From an uncultured Oscillibacter sp. (GTDB taxonomy: Bacteria; Bacillota; Clostridia; Oscillospirales; Oscillospiraceae), in contig CAJUJW010000058.1 in the NCBI GenBank assembly GCA_910586735.1, positions 1 through 15,231 on the forward strand: a stretch of 15,231 nt of DNA, given 5' to 3'. This document shows positions 6,301 to 13,371 of the stretch, piece after piece. A program made the translations under genes and the position numbers. How positions within the stretch are numbered: the first letter of the stretch is position 1; each line of letters begins with the position of its first letter. The notes beneath the pieces are model-generated. The model saw only the letters and a program-made list of their open reading frames with translations, ran no database searches and had not been told where the DNA came from.

Positions 6301-6329
6301 AGGATACCACACTCCGGCGGAAAAAACAA
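6301..6329 (-). promoter_or_regulatory. Sigma-A promoter of the small ATPase gene
   Basis: On the minus strand, TTGTTT (6324-6329), a 17-base spacer and TATCCT (6301-6306), with TG at the extended -10 position. The leader before the ATG at 6253 is about 40 nt. Confidence 0.6.
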
Positions 6330-6364
6330 TGCATAATTCAGATTTTGCCAATTGTTCACAGAAT

Positions 6365-6392
6365 AAAAAAAGAGGAGGGCATCCCCTCCTCT
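6365..6392 (-). terminator. Intrinsic terminator of the D,D-carboxypeptidase gene
   Basis: On the minus strand, AGAGGAGGG (complement of 6384-6392), a 4-nt loop and the matching arm at 6371-6379 give a 9-bp stem. It is followed by T6 or more (A-run at 6365-6370 on the plus strand). It sits five bases past the stop codon. Confidence 0.85.
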
Positions 6393-6397
6393 CCATT

Positions 6398-7519
6398 TTA
6401 TTCCGCCAGGCAGGCGGTGCGGAGGAGGCGCAGGAACATCTGGCCGTAGGTAATCCTGGGCACCTCCTCCCCCGCCAGCAGGGGAATCTCCGCCACCACC
6501 TCCTCGCCGGAGGACACGGTCAGGGTCCCCAGGCGGTCCCCCAGGGCCACGGGGGCGGGGACGCTTTCCTCCAGGGCCGCGGACTGGCTCAGGTTTCCGG
6601 CCTTGGACTTCTCCAGGAGCAGGGCGCTCTCCTCCCCCAGGACCGGCTGGACCGTGGCCTGGGTCCCCAGCTCCACGGGAATGGGGGGCAGGGCCTGGTC
6701 CGGGACGATTTTCCGCAGGGCGTAGGAGGCGAAGCCGTAGCTCAGGAGGGCCTGGGCGTCCTCAAAGCGCTGGGCGGAGGTGGCCCCCTTCATGATGACG
6801 GCGATGAGCTCCATGCCCTCCCGTTCCGCCGTGGCGGAGAGGCAGTACAGGGCGCTGTCGGTGGACCCGGTCTTGAGGCCCGTGGCCCCCTCGTAGAACC
6901 GGACCAGGCGGTTGGTGTTCACCAGCTGGCTTTCCCCGTTCCGCAGCGTGTCCATCCAGATGGTGGTGTACTGGCGGATATCCGGGTGGTTCAAAATCAG
7001 CTCCCGGCTCATGAGGGCGATGTCGTAGGCGGAGGTAACGTGCCCCGCCGCCGGGAGGCCCGTGGCGTTTTTAAACGTGGTGTCCTTCATGCCCAGCTCC
7101 GCCGCCCGCTGGTTCATCCGCTCCACGAAGGCGTCCTCGCTGCCCGCCACGGTCTCCGCCAGGGCCACGGCGCAGTCGTTGGCGGAGACCACGCAGACGG
7201 CCTTGAGCATGTCGCTGACGCTGAGCTGCTCATTTTCCTTCAGCCAGATCTGAGACCCGCCCATAGAGCAGGCGTGGGCGGAGGCGGTAATCATGTCGTC
7301 ATAGCCAAGCTGCCCGCTGTCCACGGCCTCCATGGTCAGGAGCAGGGTCATGACCTTGGTGACGCTGGCGGGTTCCAACTGATTGTGTTCGTCCTTGGCG
7401 AAGAGAACGGTTCCCGTCTCCTTTTCCATAAGGATGGCCGACGGCGCGGACACCTCCACCGCCCGGGCGCCGGAGGTCAGCAGCGCTGCGGCCAGCAGGA
7501 GCGCAATCCCTTTTTTCAT
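6398..7519 (-). CDS. D-alanyl-D-alanine carboxypeptidase (low-molecular-weight PBP, peptidase S11)
   Basis: This enzyme removes the terminal D-Ala of peptidoglycan stem peptides at the outer face of the membrane. The three penicillin-binding motifs are all present: S52-V-T-K55 (nucleophile and base), S112-A-N114 and K216-T-G218. Residues 1-20 form a signal peptide (MKKG then a Leu/Ala core ending ARA). The catalytic domain runs to about 260, followed by a beta-rich C-terminal domain typical of PBP5/DacF proteins and a short amphipathic tail (MFLRLLRTACLAE) that can bind the membrane. I place the start at the ATG at 7519 because GGGGG lies seven bases before it and the protein then begins with MKKG. 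An upstream in-frame ATG at 7576 would add 19 residues in front of the signal peptide and lacks a ribosome binding site. Which paralogue (vegetative or sporulation) cannot be told. Confidence 0.93.
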   Translation of the reverse strand: MKKGIALLLAAALLTSGARAVEVSAPSAILMEKETGTVLFAKDEHNQLEPASVTKVMTLLLTMEAVDSGQLGYDDMITASAHACSMGGSQIWLKENEQLSVSDMLKAVCVVSANDCAVALAETVAGSEDAFVERMNQRAAELGMKDTTFKNATGLPAAGHVTSAYDIALMSRELILNHPDIRQYTTIWMDTLRNGESQLVNTNRLVRFYEGATGLKTGSTDSALYCLSATAEREGMELIAVIMKGATSAQRFEDAQALLSYGFASYALRKIVPDQALPPIPVELGTQATVQPVLGEESALLLEKSKAGNLSQSAALEESVPAPVALGDRLGTLTVSSGEEVVAEIPLLAGEEVPRITYGQMFLRLLRTACLAE

Positions 7520-7590
7520 GATGATCCCCCTTTTGCTTGTCGCTTGTCGGTTAAGCCTATGAGGGAAGGGGGACATTCATGACAAACCCT

Positions 7591-7619
7591 TTGACCTGGC
7601 CGGAAATCTGTGCTATGCT
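7591..7619 (+). promoter_or_regulatory. Sigma-A promoter of galM
   Basis: TTGACC (7591-7596), a 17-base spacer and TATGCT (7614-7619) with a TG extended -10 (7611-7612). It lies about 34 nt before the galM start. I saw no equally clear promoter for the divergent carboxypeptidase gene in 7520-7652. Confidence 0.8.
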
Positions 7620-7652
7620 GATTCCATCAAGAAACGACAGGAGGTCACATCC

Positions 7653-8690
7653 ATGTCCATCCCCTTTGGCGTCACGCCGGACGGCGCGGCGGTAGAACTG
7701 CACACCCTGCGGGCCGGGGCCCTCAGCTGCAATGTCCTCACCTATGGCGGCACGCTCCAATCCCTCCGGGTCCCGGACCGGGACGGGAAACCCGTGGACG
7801 TGCTCTTGGGCTTCGACTCCCTGGAGCCCTACCTGACCCACGACAAGTTTCTGGGGGCCCTGGTGGGCCGGTACGCCAACCGCATCGGCGCCGCCCGGTT
7901 CACCCTGAACGGCAAAGCCTATCCCCTGGCCGCCAACGACAACGGGGTCAACCACCTCCACGGCGGCCTCGACGGCTTCAACCGGCGGGTCTGGACCGTG
8001 GAGTCCGCCTCGGAGAACCGGCTGCTCCTCTCCCTGTTCAGCCCCGACGGCGACCAGGGCTACCCCGGAAACCTGACCGTCCAAGTCACATACACCCTGA
8101 CGGCGGAGGGCCTCACCATCGATTACCGGGCGGAGAGCGGCCGGGACACCGTCTGCAATCTGACGAACCACGCCTACTTCAACCTCTCCGGCCACGACAG
8201 CGGCCCCGTGCTGGACCAGACGATTCAAATCCCGGCGGACCGCTACACCCCCACGGACCCCCTGTCCATCCCCACCGGGGAGATCGCCCCGGTGGAGGGC
8301 ACCCCCATGGACCTGCGGACGCCCGCGCCCATCGGGGCCCGGATCGGGGAGGACTTCCCCCAGCTCCTCCAGGCCGGGGGCTATGACCACAACTGGATTC
8401 CAAACGGCCAGCCGGGAGCCCTCCGCACCGCCGCCCGAGCGGCCTCCGCTGTTACGGGCGTCTCCATGGAGGTGCTTTCCACCCTCCCCGGAATCCAGTT
8501 CTACACCGGGAACTACCTGGACGGCTGCCCCGCCGGAAAGGGCGGCGCGCCCTACGCCAGGCGCTGGGGCTTCTGCCTGGAGACCCAGTTCTACCCCGAC
8601 TCCCCCAACCAGCCGGGCTTCCCCTCCTGCGTCCTCCGTCCGGGGGAGACCTACGCCCACACCACCGTCTTCCGCTTCGCCGCGAAATAA
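7653..8690 (+). CDS. galM: Aldose 1-epimerase (mutarotase)
   Basis: This cytosolic enzyme interconverts the alpha and beta anomers of galactose, glucose and related sugars, feeding the Leloir pathway. Its 345 residues match the family length. Hallmarks in order are GRYANRI (72-78, substrate arginine), NHLHGG (100-105, substrate histidine), TNHAYFNL (171-178, catalytic acid His173), GGYDHNW (242-248, substrate Asp245) and the catalytic base Glu310 in FCLETQFYPDSPN. All active-site residues are present, so it should be active. The start is supported by AGGAGGT eight bases upstream. The gene stands alone between its own promoter and a strong terminator, with no galK/galT nearby. Confidence 0.95.
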   Translation: MSIPFGVTPDGAAVELHTLRAGALSCNVLTYGGTLQSLRVPDRDGKPVDVLLGFDSLEPYLTHDKFLGALVGRYANRIGAARFTLNGKAYPLAANDNGVNHLHGGLDGFNRRVWTVESASENRLLLSLFSPDGDQGYPGNLTVQVTYTLTAEGLTIDYRAESGRDTVCNLTNHAYFNLSGHDSGPVLDQTIQIPADRYTPTDPLSIPTGEIAPVEGTPMDLRTPAPIGARIGEDFPQLLQAGGYDHNWIPNGQPGALRTAARAASAVTGVSMEVLSTLPGIQFYTGNYLDGCPAGKGGAPYARRWGFCLETQFYPDSPNQPGFPSCVLRPGETYAHTTVFRFAAK

Positions 8691-8701
8691 CCGCGCTATG
8701 T

Positions 8702-8727
8702 AAAGGCGGGCCCTCGGGCCCGCCTTT
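8702..8727 (+). terminator. Intrinsic terminator of galM
   Basis: AAAGGCGGGCCC (8702-8713) and GGGCCCGCCTTT (8716-8727) are perfect 12-base inverses twelve bases past the galM stop, with a short T-run inside the right arm. It also separates galM from the catalase remnant on the other strand. Confidence 0.75.
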
Positions 8728-8760
8728 CGCGGTCTTCTCCGCCGCCGGGTTTCGACCCGG

Positions 8761-9078
8761 TTATTTTGCGAACTTGGGCGCGGACACCTGGTTTCCGGCG
8801 AAGGTGTTGGGCCCCGGATTGGACAGGGAGAAGTACATCTTCGCCGCCTTGGTGGTGCCGAAGTCCCGGTTGGAGCCGCTCTCCTGCACCTCGTTGAAGG
8901 CGTCCCGGAATATCTGGTTGTGGGCCTCCCCCCGGTTCAGCAGGAAGTCGATGGCCTCCCGGACCTTCTAGTCCTCAATCTGGCGGTACAGGTATTCGTA
9001 CACCACCTTGGCCCGCTGTTCCGAGGCGATGTCGCTGAGCAGGGCCGCGCACTGGGGGTTCGGGCCCTCCACCCCCAC
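8761..9078 (-). pseudogene. Manganese catalase (CotJC-like) remnant, internally deleted and interrupted
   Basis: In the minus-strand frame ending with TAA at 8761-8763, the sequence resembles a di-manganese catalase. Near the left end VGVEGPNPQCAALL looks like the family's early NPNP-A-L-x segment. It passes directly into SDIASEQRAKVVYEYLYRQ, which in intact proteins lies more than 100 residues further on, then LLNRGEAHNQIF (the R-E-x-A-H ligand segment, with E to G-E change) and a C-terminal tail TTKAAKMYFSLSNPGPN. An in-frame TAG at 8968-8970 interrupts the D-x-K-V-R segment. The first manganese-binding helices (E-x-G-H/E-L-A-H) are absent, as is any start codon with a ribosome binding site. 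It can no longer make an active enzyme. In the family the intact protein breaks down hydrogen peroxide. Assignment rests on motif memory, not a search. Confidence 0.75.
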
Positions 9079-9079
9079 C

Positions 9080-9114
9080 GGGCGGCGAAAATTCCCCCCG
9101 GCGGGCGGCGAAAA
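9080..9114. repeat. 12-bp direct repeat at the catalase-remnant border
   Basis: GGGCGGCGAAAA occurs at 9080-9091 and again at 9103-9114, separated by 11 bases. It lies exactly between the broken end of the catalase remnant and the promoter of the methyltransferase gene, where a recombination junction would be expected. Confidence 0.6.
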
Positions 9115-9119
9115 AACGG

Positions 9120-9148
9120 TTGCGGAAAATCCGAATTTGCGTTACACT
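9120..9148 (+). promoter_or_regulatory. Predicted sigma-A promoter of the adenine methyltransferase
   Basis: TTGCGG (9120-9125), a 17-base spacer and TACACT (9143-9148), ending about 31 nt before the GTG start. Both boxes match only four of six positions, suggesting weak constitutive expression. The -35 box is identical to that of the mcrB promoter. Confidence 0.55.
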
Positions 9149-9179
9149 GGACATACTGCCAACGGGGGGAGGTGTTTTC

Positions 9180-10028
9180 GTGAACCCGGTCTTAAAATAT
9201 CGCGGCGGGAAACAGCGGGAAATCCCGGCCTTTATCGACCAGGTCCCCCAGAACTTCACCCGGTACTTCGAGCCCTTCCTGGGCGGGGGCTCCGTTTTTT
9301 TTCACCTGGAGCCCCGGATCGCCGTTCTCGGGGACGTGAACGGAAAGCTGATTACCTTCTACACCCAGCTGCGCAACCAGTACCCCCTGATGCGGCGGCA
9401 GCTGGCCGCCCTCCAGCAGACCTATGAGGAAAATCAGGCCCTGTATGAGGAGCTGAAGCGCCTCCACCCGGACCAGCGCTGCGAAAACCGGAACGAGGCC
9501 CTGTACTACGCCCTGCGGGAGGAGTACAACCACCCCACCGGCCAGTACCTGGACGGGACCTTGTACTTCTTCATCAACAAAACCGCCTACTCCGGCATGC
9601 TGCGCTTCAACGCCAACGGGGAATACAACGTGCCCTTCGGACGATACCGCCATTTCAACACCGGCGTCATCACCCAGGCCCACAGCCGCCTCCTTCAAAA
9701 CGCCGCCATATTCCGCGCGGACTACCTCCAGCTCTTCAACATGGCCCAGGCGGCGGACTTCATGTTCCTGGACCCGCCCTACGACTGCACCTTCAACGAC
9801 TATGGCAACGTCCAAACGGCGGACGGCTTCAACGAGGCGGCCCACCGGCGTCTGGCCGCCGACTTTCGGAACCTGAACTGCCCCGCCCTGATGGTCATCG
9901 GTTCCACTCCGCTGACGGAGGCGCTGTACGCCCCCCTTGTCCGGGGCCGGTACGAGAAGCGCTACGCCGTCAATATCCGAAACCGCTTTCAGTCCGCCGC
10001 CACCCATATGATTGTCAGGAACTACTGA
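9180..10028 (+). CDS. dam: DNA adenine methyltransferase, Dam/D12 class
   Basis: It transfers a methyl group from S-adenosylmethionine to N6 of adenine in a short DNA target. The D12-class motifs are all present: PVLKYRGGK (3-11) at the N-terminus, FEPFLGGGSVF (30-40, the FxGxG AdoMet loop), and the catalytic DPPY at 198-201 followed by F-N-D-Y. Length 282 residues is usual for Dam (about 270-300). I choose the GTG at 9180 because GGAGG lies seven bases before it and the conserved N-terminus then begins directly. An in-frame ATG at 9120 would fall on the promoter and add 20 unrelated residues. It is convergent with the nuclease gene and shares the region with an McrB-type GTPase, so protection of self DNA in a restriction system is the likely job. 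A target of GATC is typical of the class but cannot be read from the sequence. It could also be an orphan regulatory methylase. Confidence 0.92.
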   Translation: MNPVLKYRGGKQREIPAFIDQVPQNFTRYFEPFLGGGSVFFHLEPRIAVLGDVNGKLITFYTQLRNQYPLMRRQLAALQQTYEENQALYEELKRLHPDQRCENRNEALYYALREEYNHPTGQYLDGTLYFFINKTAYSGMLRFNANGEYNVPFGRYRHFNTGVITQAHSRLLQNAAIFRADYLQLFNMAQAADFMFLDPPYDCTFNDYGNVQTADGFNEAAHRRLAADFRNLNCPALMVIGSTPLTEALYAPLVRGRYEKRYAVNIRNRFQSAATHMIVRNY

Positions 10029-10056
10029 GGACCACCGGCTCTGCCGGTGGTCCTTT
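10028..10056 (+). terminator. Terminator of the methyltransferase gene
   Basis: AGGACCACCGGC (10028-10039) and GCCGGTGGTCCT (10043-10054) form a perfect 12-bp stem with a TCT loop, starting at the last base of the stop codon and running into TTTCGTT. No clear T-tract serves the convergent nuclease transcript. Confidence 0.8.
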
Positions 10057-10084
10057 CGTTAAAGTGCGGGGGCGGCCCCCCATA

Positions 10085-11467
10085 TCAGGCCCGTTCCCGC
10101 TCCTGACGGAAGCGCGGGATGAACTCGCTGAAAATCTCCTCCCGGGAGACGCTCTCCCCCCGCAGGCACGCCTCCCAGAGCCGACGCGGGTCCACCAGGT
10201 AGAACAGCACCAGGTCCCTGGGGCCCTCCGGCGGCCCAAGGCCCGGCAGCAGGCCGCCGATTTCCCGGCTCTGCCGGTCGTTTTCCATGGCGCAGCCCCC
10301 GTACCGGTACAGCCGGTCCTCCAGGGGGCAGGGCAGCAGAAAGGCGTTCCCAAATTCCACCGCCGCCTCCGGCCAGCGCTGGCGGAGGCTGTGGAAGTAT
10401 TGAATCTGCTTGGCGATGTCCGCGTTGGGCGGCGCGCCGTAAACCCGGCCCCCGGCCCGGTCCCAGCGGGGGACGTAATACTTGGCGTCGAAAATGGCCA
10501 GGCCCCGCCGCCCGTCTCCGCCGGTGCCGGCGTACAGGATGTCGGGAATCGCCTGTCCTGCCCCGGCGTAACGCTCATAGTCCCCGGCCTCCGTCAGAGC
10601 GTAGTACCACGGGGTCCCGGAGGCCGTCCGGGCGATGTTTCCAAAGTACCGCTTCGCCGCGTACTCCCAGAGGAGTTCCGGGCACACCACGCCGAACCGG
10701 GCCCGGTGGTCGGCGCTCATGCCGCACCAGGTCCGCAGAGCCCGCAATAGGCGCAGTTCCCGGTCGGCGTAGGTCCGGCTCAGACGGGCGTTGATGGCGG
10801 GGACGTACCGGGTCAGATCCTCCTCTTCCCGGATTTCCCCGCCCTCGGGCAGCCGCACCCCTTGGCCCAGGCCCAGGGGCCCCAGCAGTCTGGCGCACTG
10901 GCGGACCACGTGGGCGTGAAGGGGTGTGATGTCCCGGTCGTCCGCCCGGCGGCTTCTCACCGTGATGGGGTTCAGGTACAGGGGCTCTTCGGCGAAGACG
11001 GGCTGTGTGTACCGGATGGTCCGGGTCCAGCTGCGGCGGCCCACGCCGTCCCGGCGAATCTCACAGGACCGCTCCCGGTAGAGGCCGTTCTCGGCGTAGT
11101 CCCGCATCAGGAAAACCGAGAGCTCGTAGGGGCTGGTCCTCCGGTCCGCCCCCTGGGGGGCGAAGGGCTGGAACAGGTCGTCAAACACTGGGGAGGAGGG
11201 CAGGCCCGCCTGGGCGGCCAGGCGGCAGATCTGCCCGATTTCGTCCAGGGTCTCCCGCCGGTCCCTGGACGTGGCGGGCACGGGGCGGTACTTGGGGTAC
11301 CCGGCGACTACCATATTTTCCCTGGCGCTGTAGTACAGGCCCACAAAGCGGAAAGCGGTCCCGTTGAAAAAGCCCTGGGCCGCCAGCTCGTTTTTCAGGG
11401 TCTCGGACAGGGGCAGGTCCCCCCACCGGGTGAGCTCCCGGATAAAGACAATGCCGCTGGTCTCCAT
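10085..11467 (-). CDS. LlaJI/McrC-like restriction nuclease subunit (PD-(D/E)XK)
   Basis: At 460 residues, this is the predicted cutting partner of the McrB-like GTPase encoded just upstream. The C-terminal part has a PD-(D/E)XK nuclease core. It comprises a glutamate in ELLWEY (264-269), the aspartate in I-P-D309-I-L, then IFDAKYY with D327 and K329, and finally D-I-A-K-Q354-I-Q-Y. The D-A-K-Y-Y...K-Q-x-Q-Y form is closer to the LlaJI restriction endonuclease family than to E. coli McrC. The N-terminal 250 residues would bind the GTPase ring and perhaps DNA; no known motif is visible there. The ATG at 11467 lies six bases past the mcrB stop codon, with GGAGG inside the end of mcrB, so the two are co-transcribed and probably translationally coupled. 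All core nuclease residues are intact. Assignment as LlaJI family is from motif memory. Confidence 0.8.
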   Translation of the reverse strand: METSGIVFIRELTRWGDLPLSETLKNELAAQGFFNGTAFRFVGLYYSARENMVVAGYPKYRPVPATSRDRRETLDEIGQICRLAAQAGLPSSPVFDDLFQPFAPQGADRRTSPYELSVFLMRDYAENGLYRERSCEIRRDGVGRRSWTRTIRYTQPVFAEEPLYLNPITVRSRRADDRDITPLHAHVVRQCARLLGPLGLGQGVRLPEGGEIREEEDLTRYVPAINARLSRTYADRELRLLRALRTWCGMSADHRARFGVVCPELLWEYAAKRYFGNIARTASGTPWYYALTEAGDYERYAGAGQAIPDILYAGTGGDGRRGLAIFDAKYYVPRWDRAGGRVYGAPPNADIAKQIQYFHSLRQRWPEAAVEFGNAFLLPCPLEDRLYRYGGCAMENDRQSREIGGLLPGLGPPEGPRDLVLFYLVDPRRLWEACLRGESVSREEIFSEFIPRFRQERERA

Positions 11468-11473
11468 GGCGGC

Positions 11474-13270
11474 CTACGCCTCCTCGGGCGGGGCCGGGAC
11501 GTAGGCGGCGGAGGGCAGGCGGAGGAGACGCTTGATACCGGCGGGCTCCCCCTCCAGCTCCAGGCGCTTCAGGGCCTGGCGGACCTGGGAGAGGCCCGTC
11601 ACCCCCTCGGCGAACAGCCCGGCGGGCATGTTGCGGAACACGTCCTGCATCAGGTAGGCAAAGAGCTTGTCCACCAGGGGATTGGGCAGCTGGGACAGGT
11701 CCCGCGCCCCCTCTCCGTTCCGGTTCTCCGCCGCCGCCGTGGTGTACGCCTCCACGGCCTCCAGCTCTTCGGCGCTGAAAAACCAATAGCCCAGGCACCG
11801 GTCCTCGGCGAAGCCCGCGGTCAGAATCTGCCGGTTGATGGCCGTGCGGAAGGCGTTCCAGTCCAGCCGCGTCGGGGTGAAGCGCCCGGTGGCCTCCTCC
11901 AGAACCGGCAGGCAGATCCAGCTTCGGTTGGCGGCGGCGGGGTCTACGTCGCAGATGTCCCGGTAGATGTAGTCCCAGCGGCGCTTGAAGGCGGAGTCCA
12001 GGGGGAAGACGCCCTGGTCCGCGCTGTTCATGGTGGCCCAGATGTAGAGGTTGTCCGGCAGCCTGAGCCGCCGGAACGCCTCCGGGGGCGGCAGGGGCGA
12101 CTCCGGCCCCAGCAGTGTTACAACGGCGTCATAGAGGTACTCCGCCAGCTCCGCCTGGGGGGTGATCTCGTAGACGCTCACGCCCCGCTCCCGGTCCAGA
12201 AGCTGGAAGACATCCCCGAACACCCCGGCGGCGTTGGCCCGGTTCAGCTCCTCGACGATCAGGACGAACTTCCCCCCGTCCCCGTTCAGCTTGGCCGCCA
12301 GGCTCCCGGCCAGCAGTTCCGCCAGGGGGCCGGGGACAAAGCGGTAGGTGATCTGGCTGCCCGTGACGCCGCCGGACACCGGGCCGCCGGGGGTCTCCAG
12401 CTCCACCAGCCGCCGGGCGTCCTCCACGGGAACCGGCATGTACTGCCCCACGAACTGCCCGTAGGAGCAGTCCTCGTAGAAGGTGACCCGGCGCACCTCC
12501 ACAGAGGCGTATTGCGCCTGGAATTCCCGGGCCTTCTCCTCCAGGAAGTGGCTCTTCCCCGTGCCCGGCGCGCCGTGGACCAGCAGGTTCCAGGGCAGCG
12601 CCAGGGGTTCCGGGTCCGGCGTCTCATACAGCGCCGAGGGGACGTAAACCGGCCTCCGCCCCGCCCCCAGATCCTTTTGATAGGGCCGGGAGTCGAAGTA
12701 CAGGAGGTAGTCCCGCAGACGGGCCGGGTCAAAGTCCCCGTTCTCTCCCGCAAGGGAGATAAAGGCCCCCTGCCGGAGGGAGGAGCAGCTGTGCTGGTTC
12801 TCCGTCACGCGGAAGAAGTCCTGACCGTCCCTGGTCTCCAGGGCGTCGTACATGCTGCGGATGTCCACCCGGCCCCCGGTGCGCCCGTCCAGGGGGCTCT
12901 CCAGGGAGACGATGTAGTGGGACAGGTTCAGCCCGGCCCGGAACTTCCAGTCAAGGCCGGGGTTGGTGCAGTAGGCCAGGAAGAAGAACCGCTGTTTCTC
13001 CCGCCGGGCGTAGGTGTAGGCCCTTTTCGCCTTGTCCGTGTCGACCCGCACCTGGGGCCTGGGCCGGTCGCTGCTGGTGAGGGTCACGTTGATAGGGGAG
13101 ACAACGAGATCCTCCCCCTCCGGCGTGGTCCAGATGGAAAAGGTTCCGCCCCCGATTTGTTCGCCGGAGTCCGGGTCCGTCATGGGCGGATTGTCCCGGA
13201 AGCTCCAGTCCTCAAAGGCGGGGTCGTCCCGGATTGCCCGGCGCAGGGCGGGGATTGATGTTGGATACAC
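11474..13270 (-). CDS. mcrB: McrB-like AAA+ GTPase restriction subunit
   Basis: This is the predicted motor and target-recognition subunit of a GTP-dependent restriction complex; McrB-type proteins form rings that load the nuclease and translocate DNA. Motifs, numbered from the GTG start, are Walker A GAPGTGKS (233-240), Walker B-like VLIVEELNRAN (E340/E341) and the McrB signature M-N-S-A-D (415-418; usually NTAD, giving GTP preference). LDSAFKRRWDY follows, with arginine-finger candidates R430/R431. The first about 215 residues are not a domain I recognise and should hold DNA-target recognition. The GTG at 13270 is chosen because AGAGGTGA ends seven bases before it, and upstream in-frame ATGs (13330, 13303) fall inside the promoter. 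It heads a two-gene operon with the nuclease. Product 598 residues, longer than E. coli McrB (about 460) because of the N-terminal part. Confidence 0.87.
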   Translation of the reverse strand: MYPTSIPALRRAIRDDPAFEDWSFRDNPPMTDPDSGEQIGGGTFSIWTTPEGEDLVVSPINVTLTSSDRPRPQVRVDTDKAKRAYTYARREKQRFFFLAYCTNPGLDWKFRAGLNLSHYIVSLESPLDGRTGGRVDIRSMYDALETRDGQDFFRVTENQHSCSSLRQGAFISLAGENGDFDPARLRDYLLYFDSRPYQKDLGAGRRPVYVPSALYETPDPEPLALPWNLLVHGAPGTGKSHFLEEKAREFQAQYASVEVRRVTFYEDCSYGQFVGQYMPVPVEDARRLVELETPGGPVSGGVTGSQITYRFVPGPLAELLAGSLAAKLNGDGGKFVLIVEELNRANAAGVFGDVFQLLDRERGVSVYEITPQAELAEYLYDAVVTLLGPESPLPPPEAFRRLRLPDNLYIWATMNSADQGVFPLDSAFKRRWDYIYRDICDVDPAAANRSWICLPVLEEATGRFTPTRLDWNAFRTAINRQILTAGFAEDRCLGYWFFSAEELEAVEAYTTAAAENRNGEGARDLSQLPNPLVDKLFAYLMQDVFRNMPAGLFAEGVTGLSQVRQALKRLELEGEPAGIKRLLRLPSAAYVPAPPEEA

Positions 13271-13301
13271 GCTGCCGTCACCTCTTTCTCCAGTTTTCCC
13301 C

Positions 13302-13330
13302 ATTATACCAGACCCTGCCGCCCGCCGCAA
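13302..13330 (-). promoter_or_regulatory. Sigma-A promoter of the mcrB operon
   Basis: On the minus strand, TTGCGG (13325-13330), a 17-base spacer and a perfect TATAAT (13302-13307) with TG extended -10. Predicted transcription begins near 13295, leaving a leader of about 25 nt before the GTG. Confidence 0.8.
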
Positions 13331-13341
13331 TACGTCCGTGT

Positions 13342-13371
13342 AAAAAGGGCCCCGCCGGGACGGCGGGACCC
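13342..13371 (-). terminator. Terminator of the hydrogenase operon
   Basis: On the minus strand, a ten-pair stem (complement of 13362-13371 with 13347-13356, one G-U pair, GTCCC loop) runs straight into T5 (complement of 13342-13346). It lies 25 bases past the hydrogenase stop and 12 bases before the mcrB -35 box, insulating the restriction operon from hydrogenase transcription. Confidence 0.88.

Noticed and set aside
7520..7576. An upstream ATG as start of the carboxypeptidase
   Set aside because: It would place 19 extra residues before a normal MKKG signal peptide, with no ribosome binding site.
6329..7582. A 417-codon plus-strand frame over the carboxypeptidase gene
   Set aside because: It is an antisense shadow, and the minus strand has all three penicillin-binding motifs.
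9120..9179. An upstream ATG as start of the Dam methyltransferase
   Set aside because: It overlaps the predicted -35 box and lacks a ribosome binding site. The GTG at 9180 has GGAGG at the right distance and starts at the family N-terminus.
10066..10080. The G5/C5 run as a terminator of the nuclease transcript
   Set aside because: The potential stem is five pairs with a 3-nt loop and no T-run after it on the minus strand, which is too weak to call.
10862..13258. A 798-codon open frame on the plus strand opposite mcrB and the nuclease gene
   Set aside because: It has low-complexity Gly/Ala/Val/Pro/Gln composition, no ribosome binding site and no motifs. It is the antisense shadow expected of GC-rich codons, while the minus strand carries clear McrB and PD-(D/E)XK motifs.
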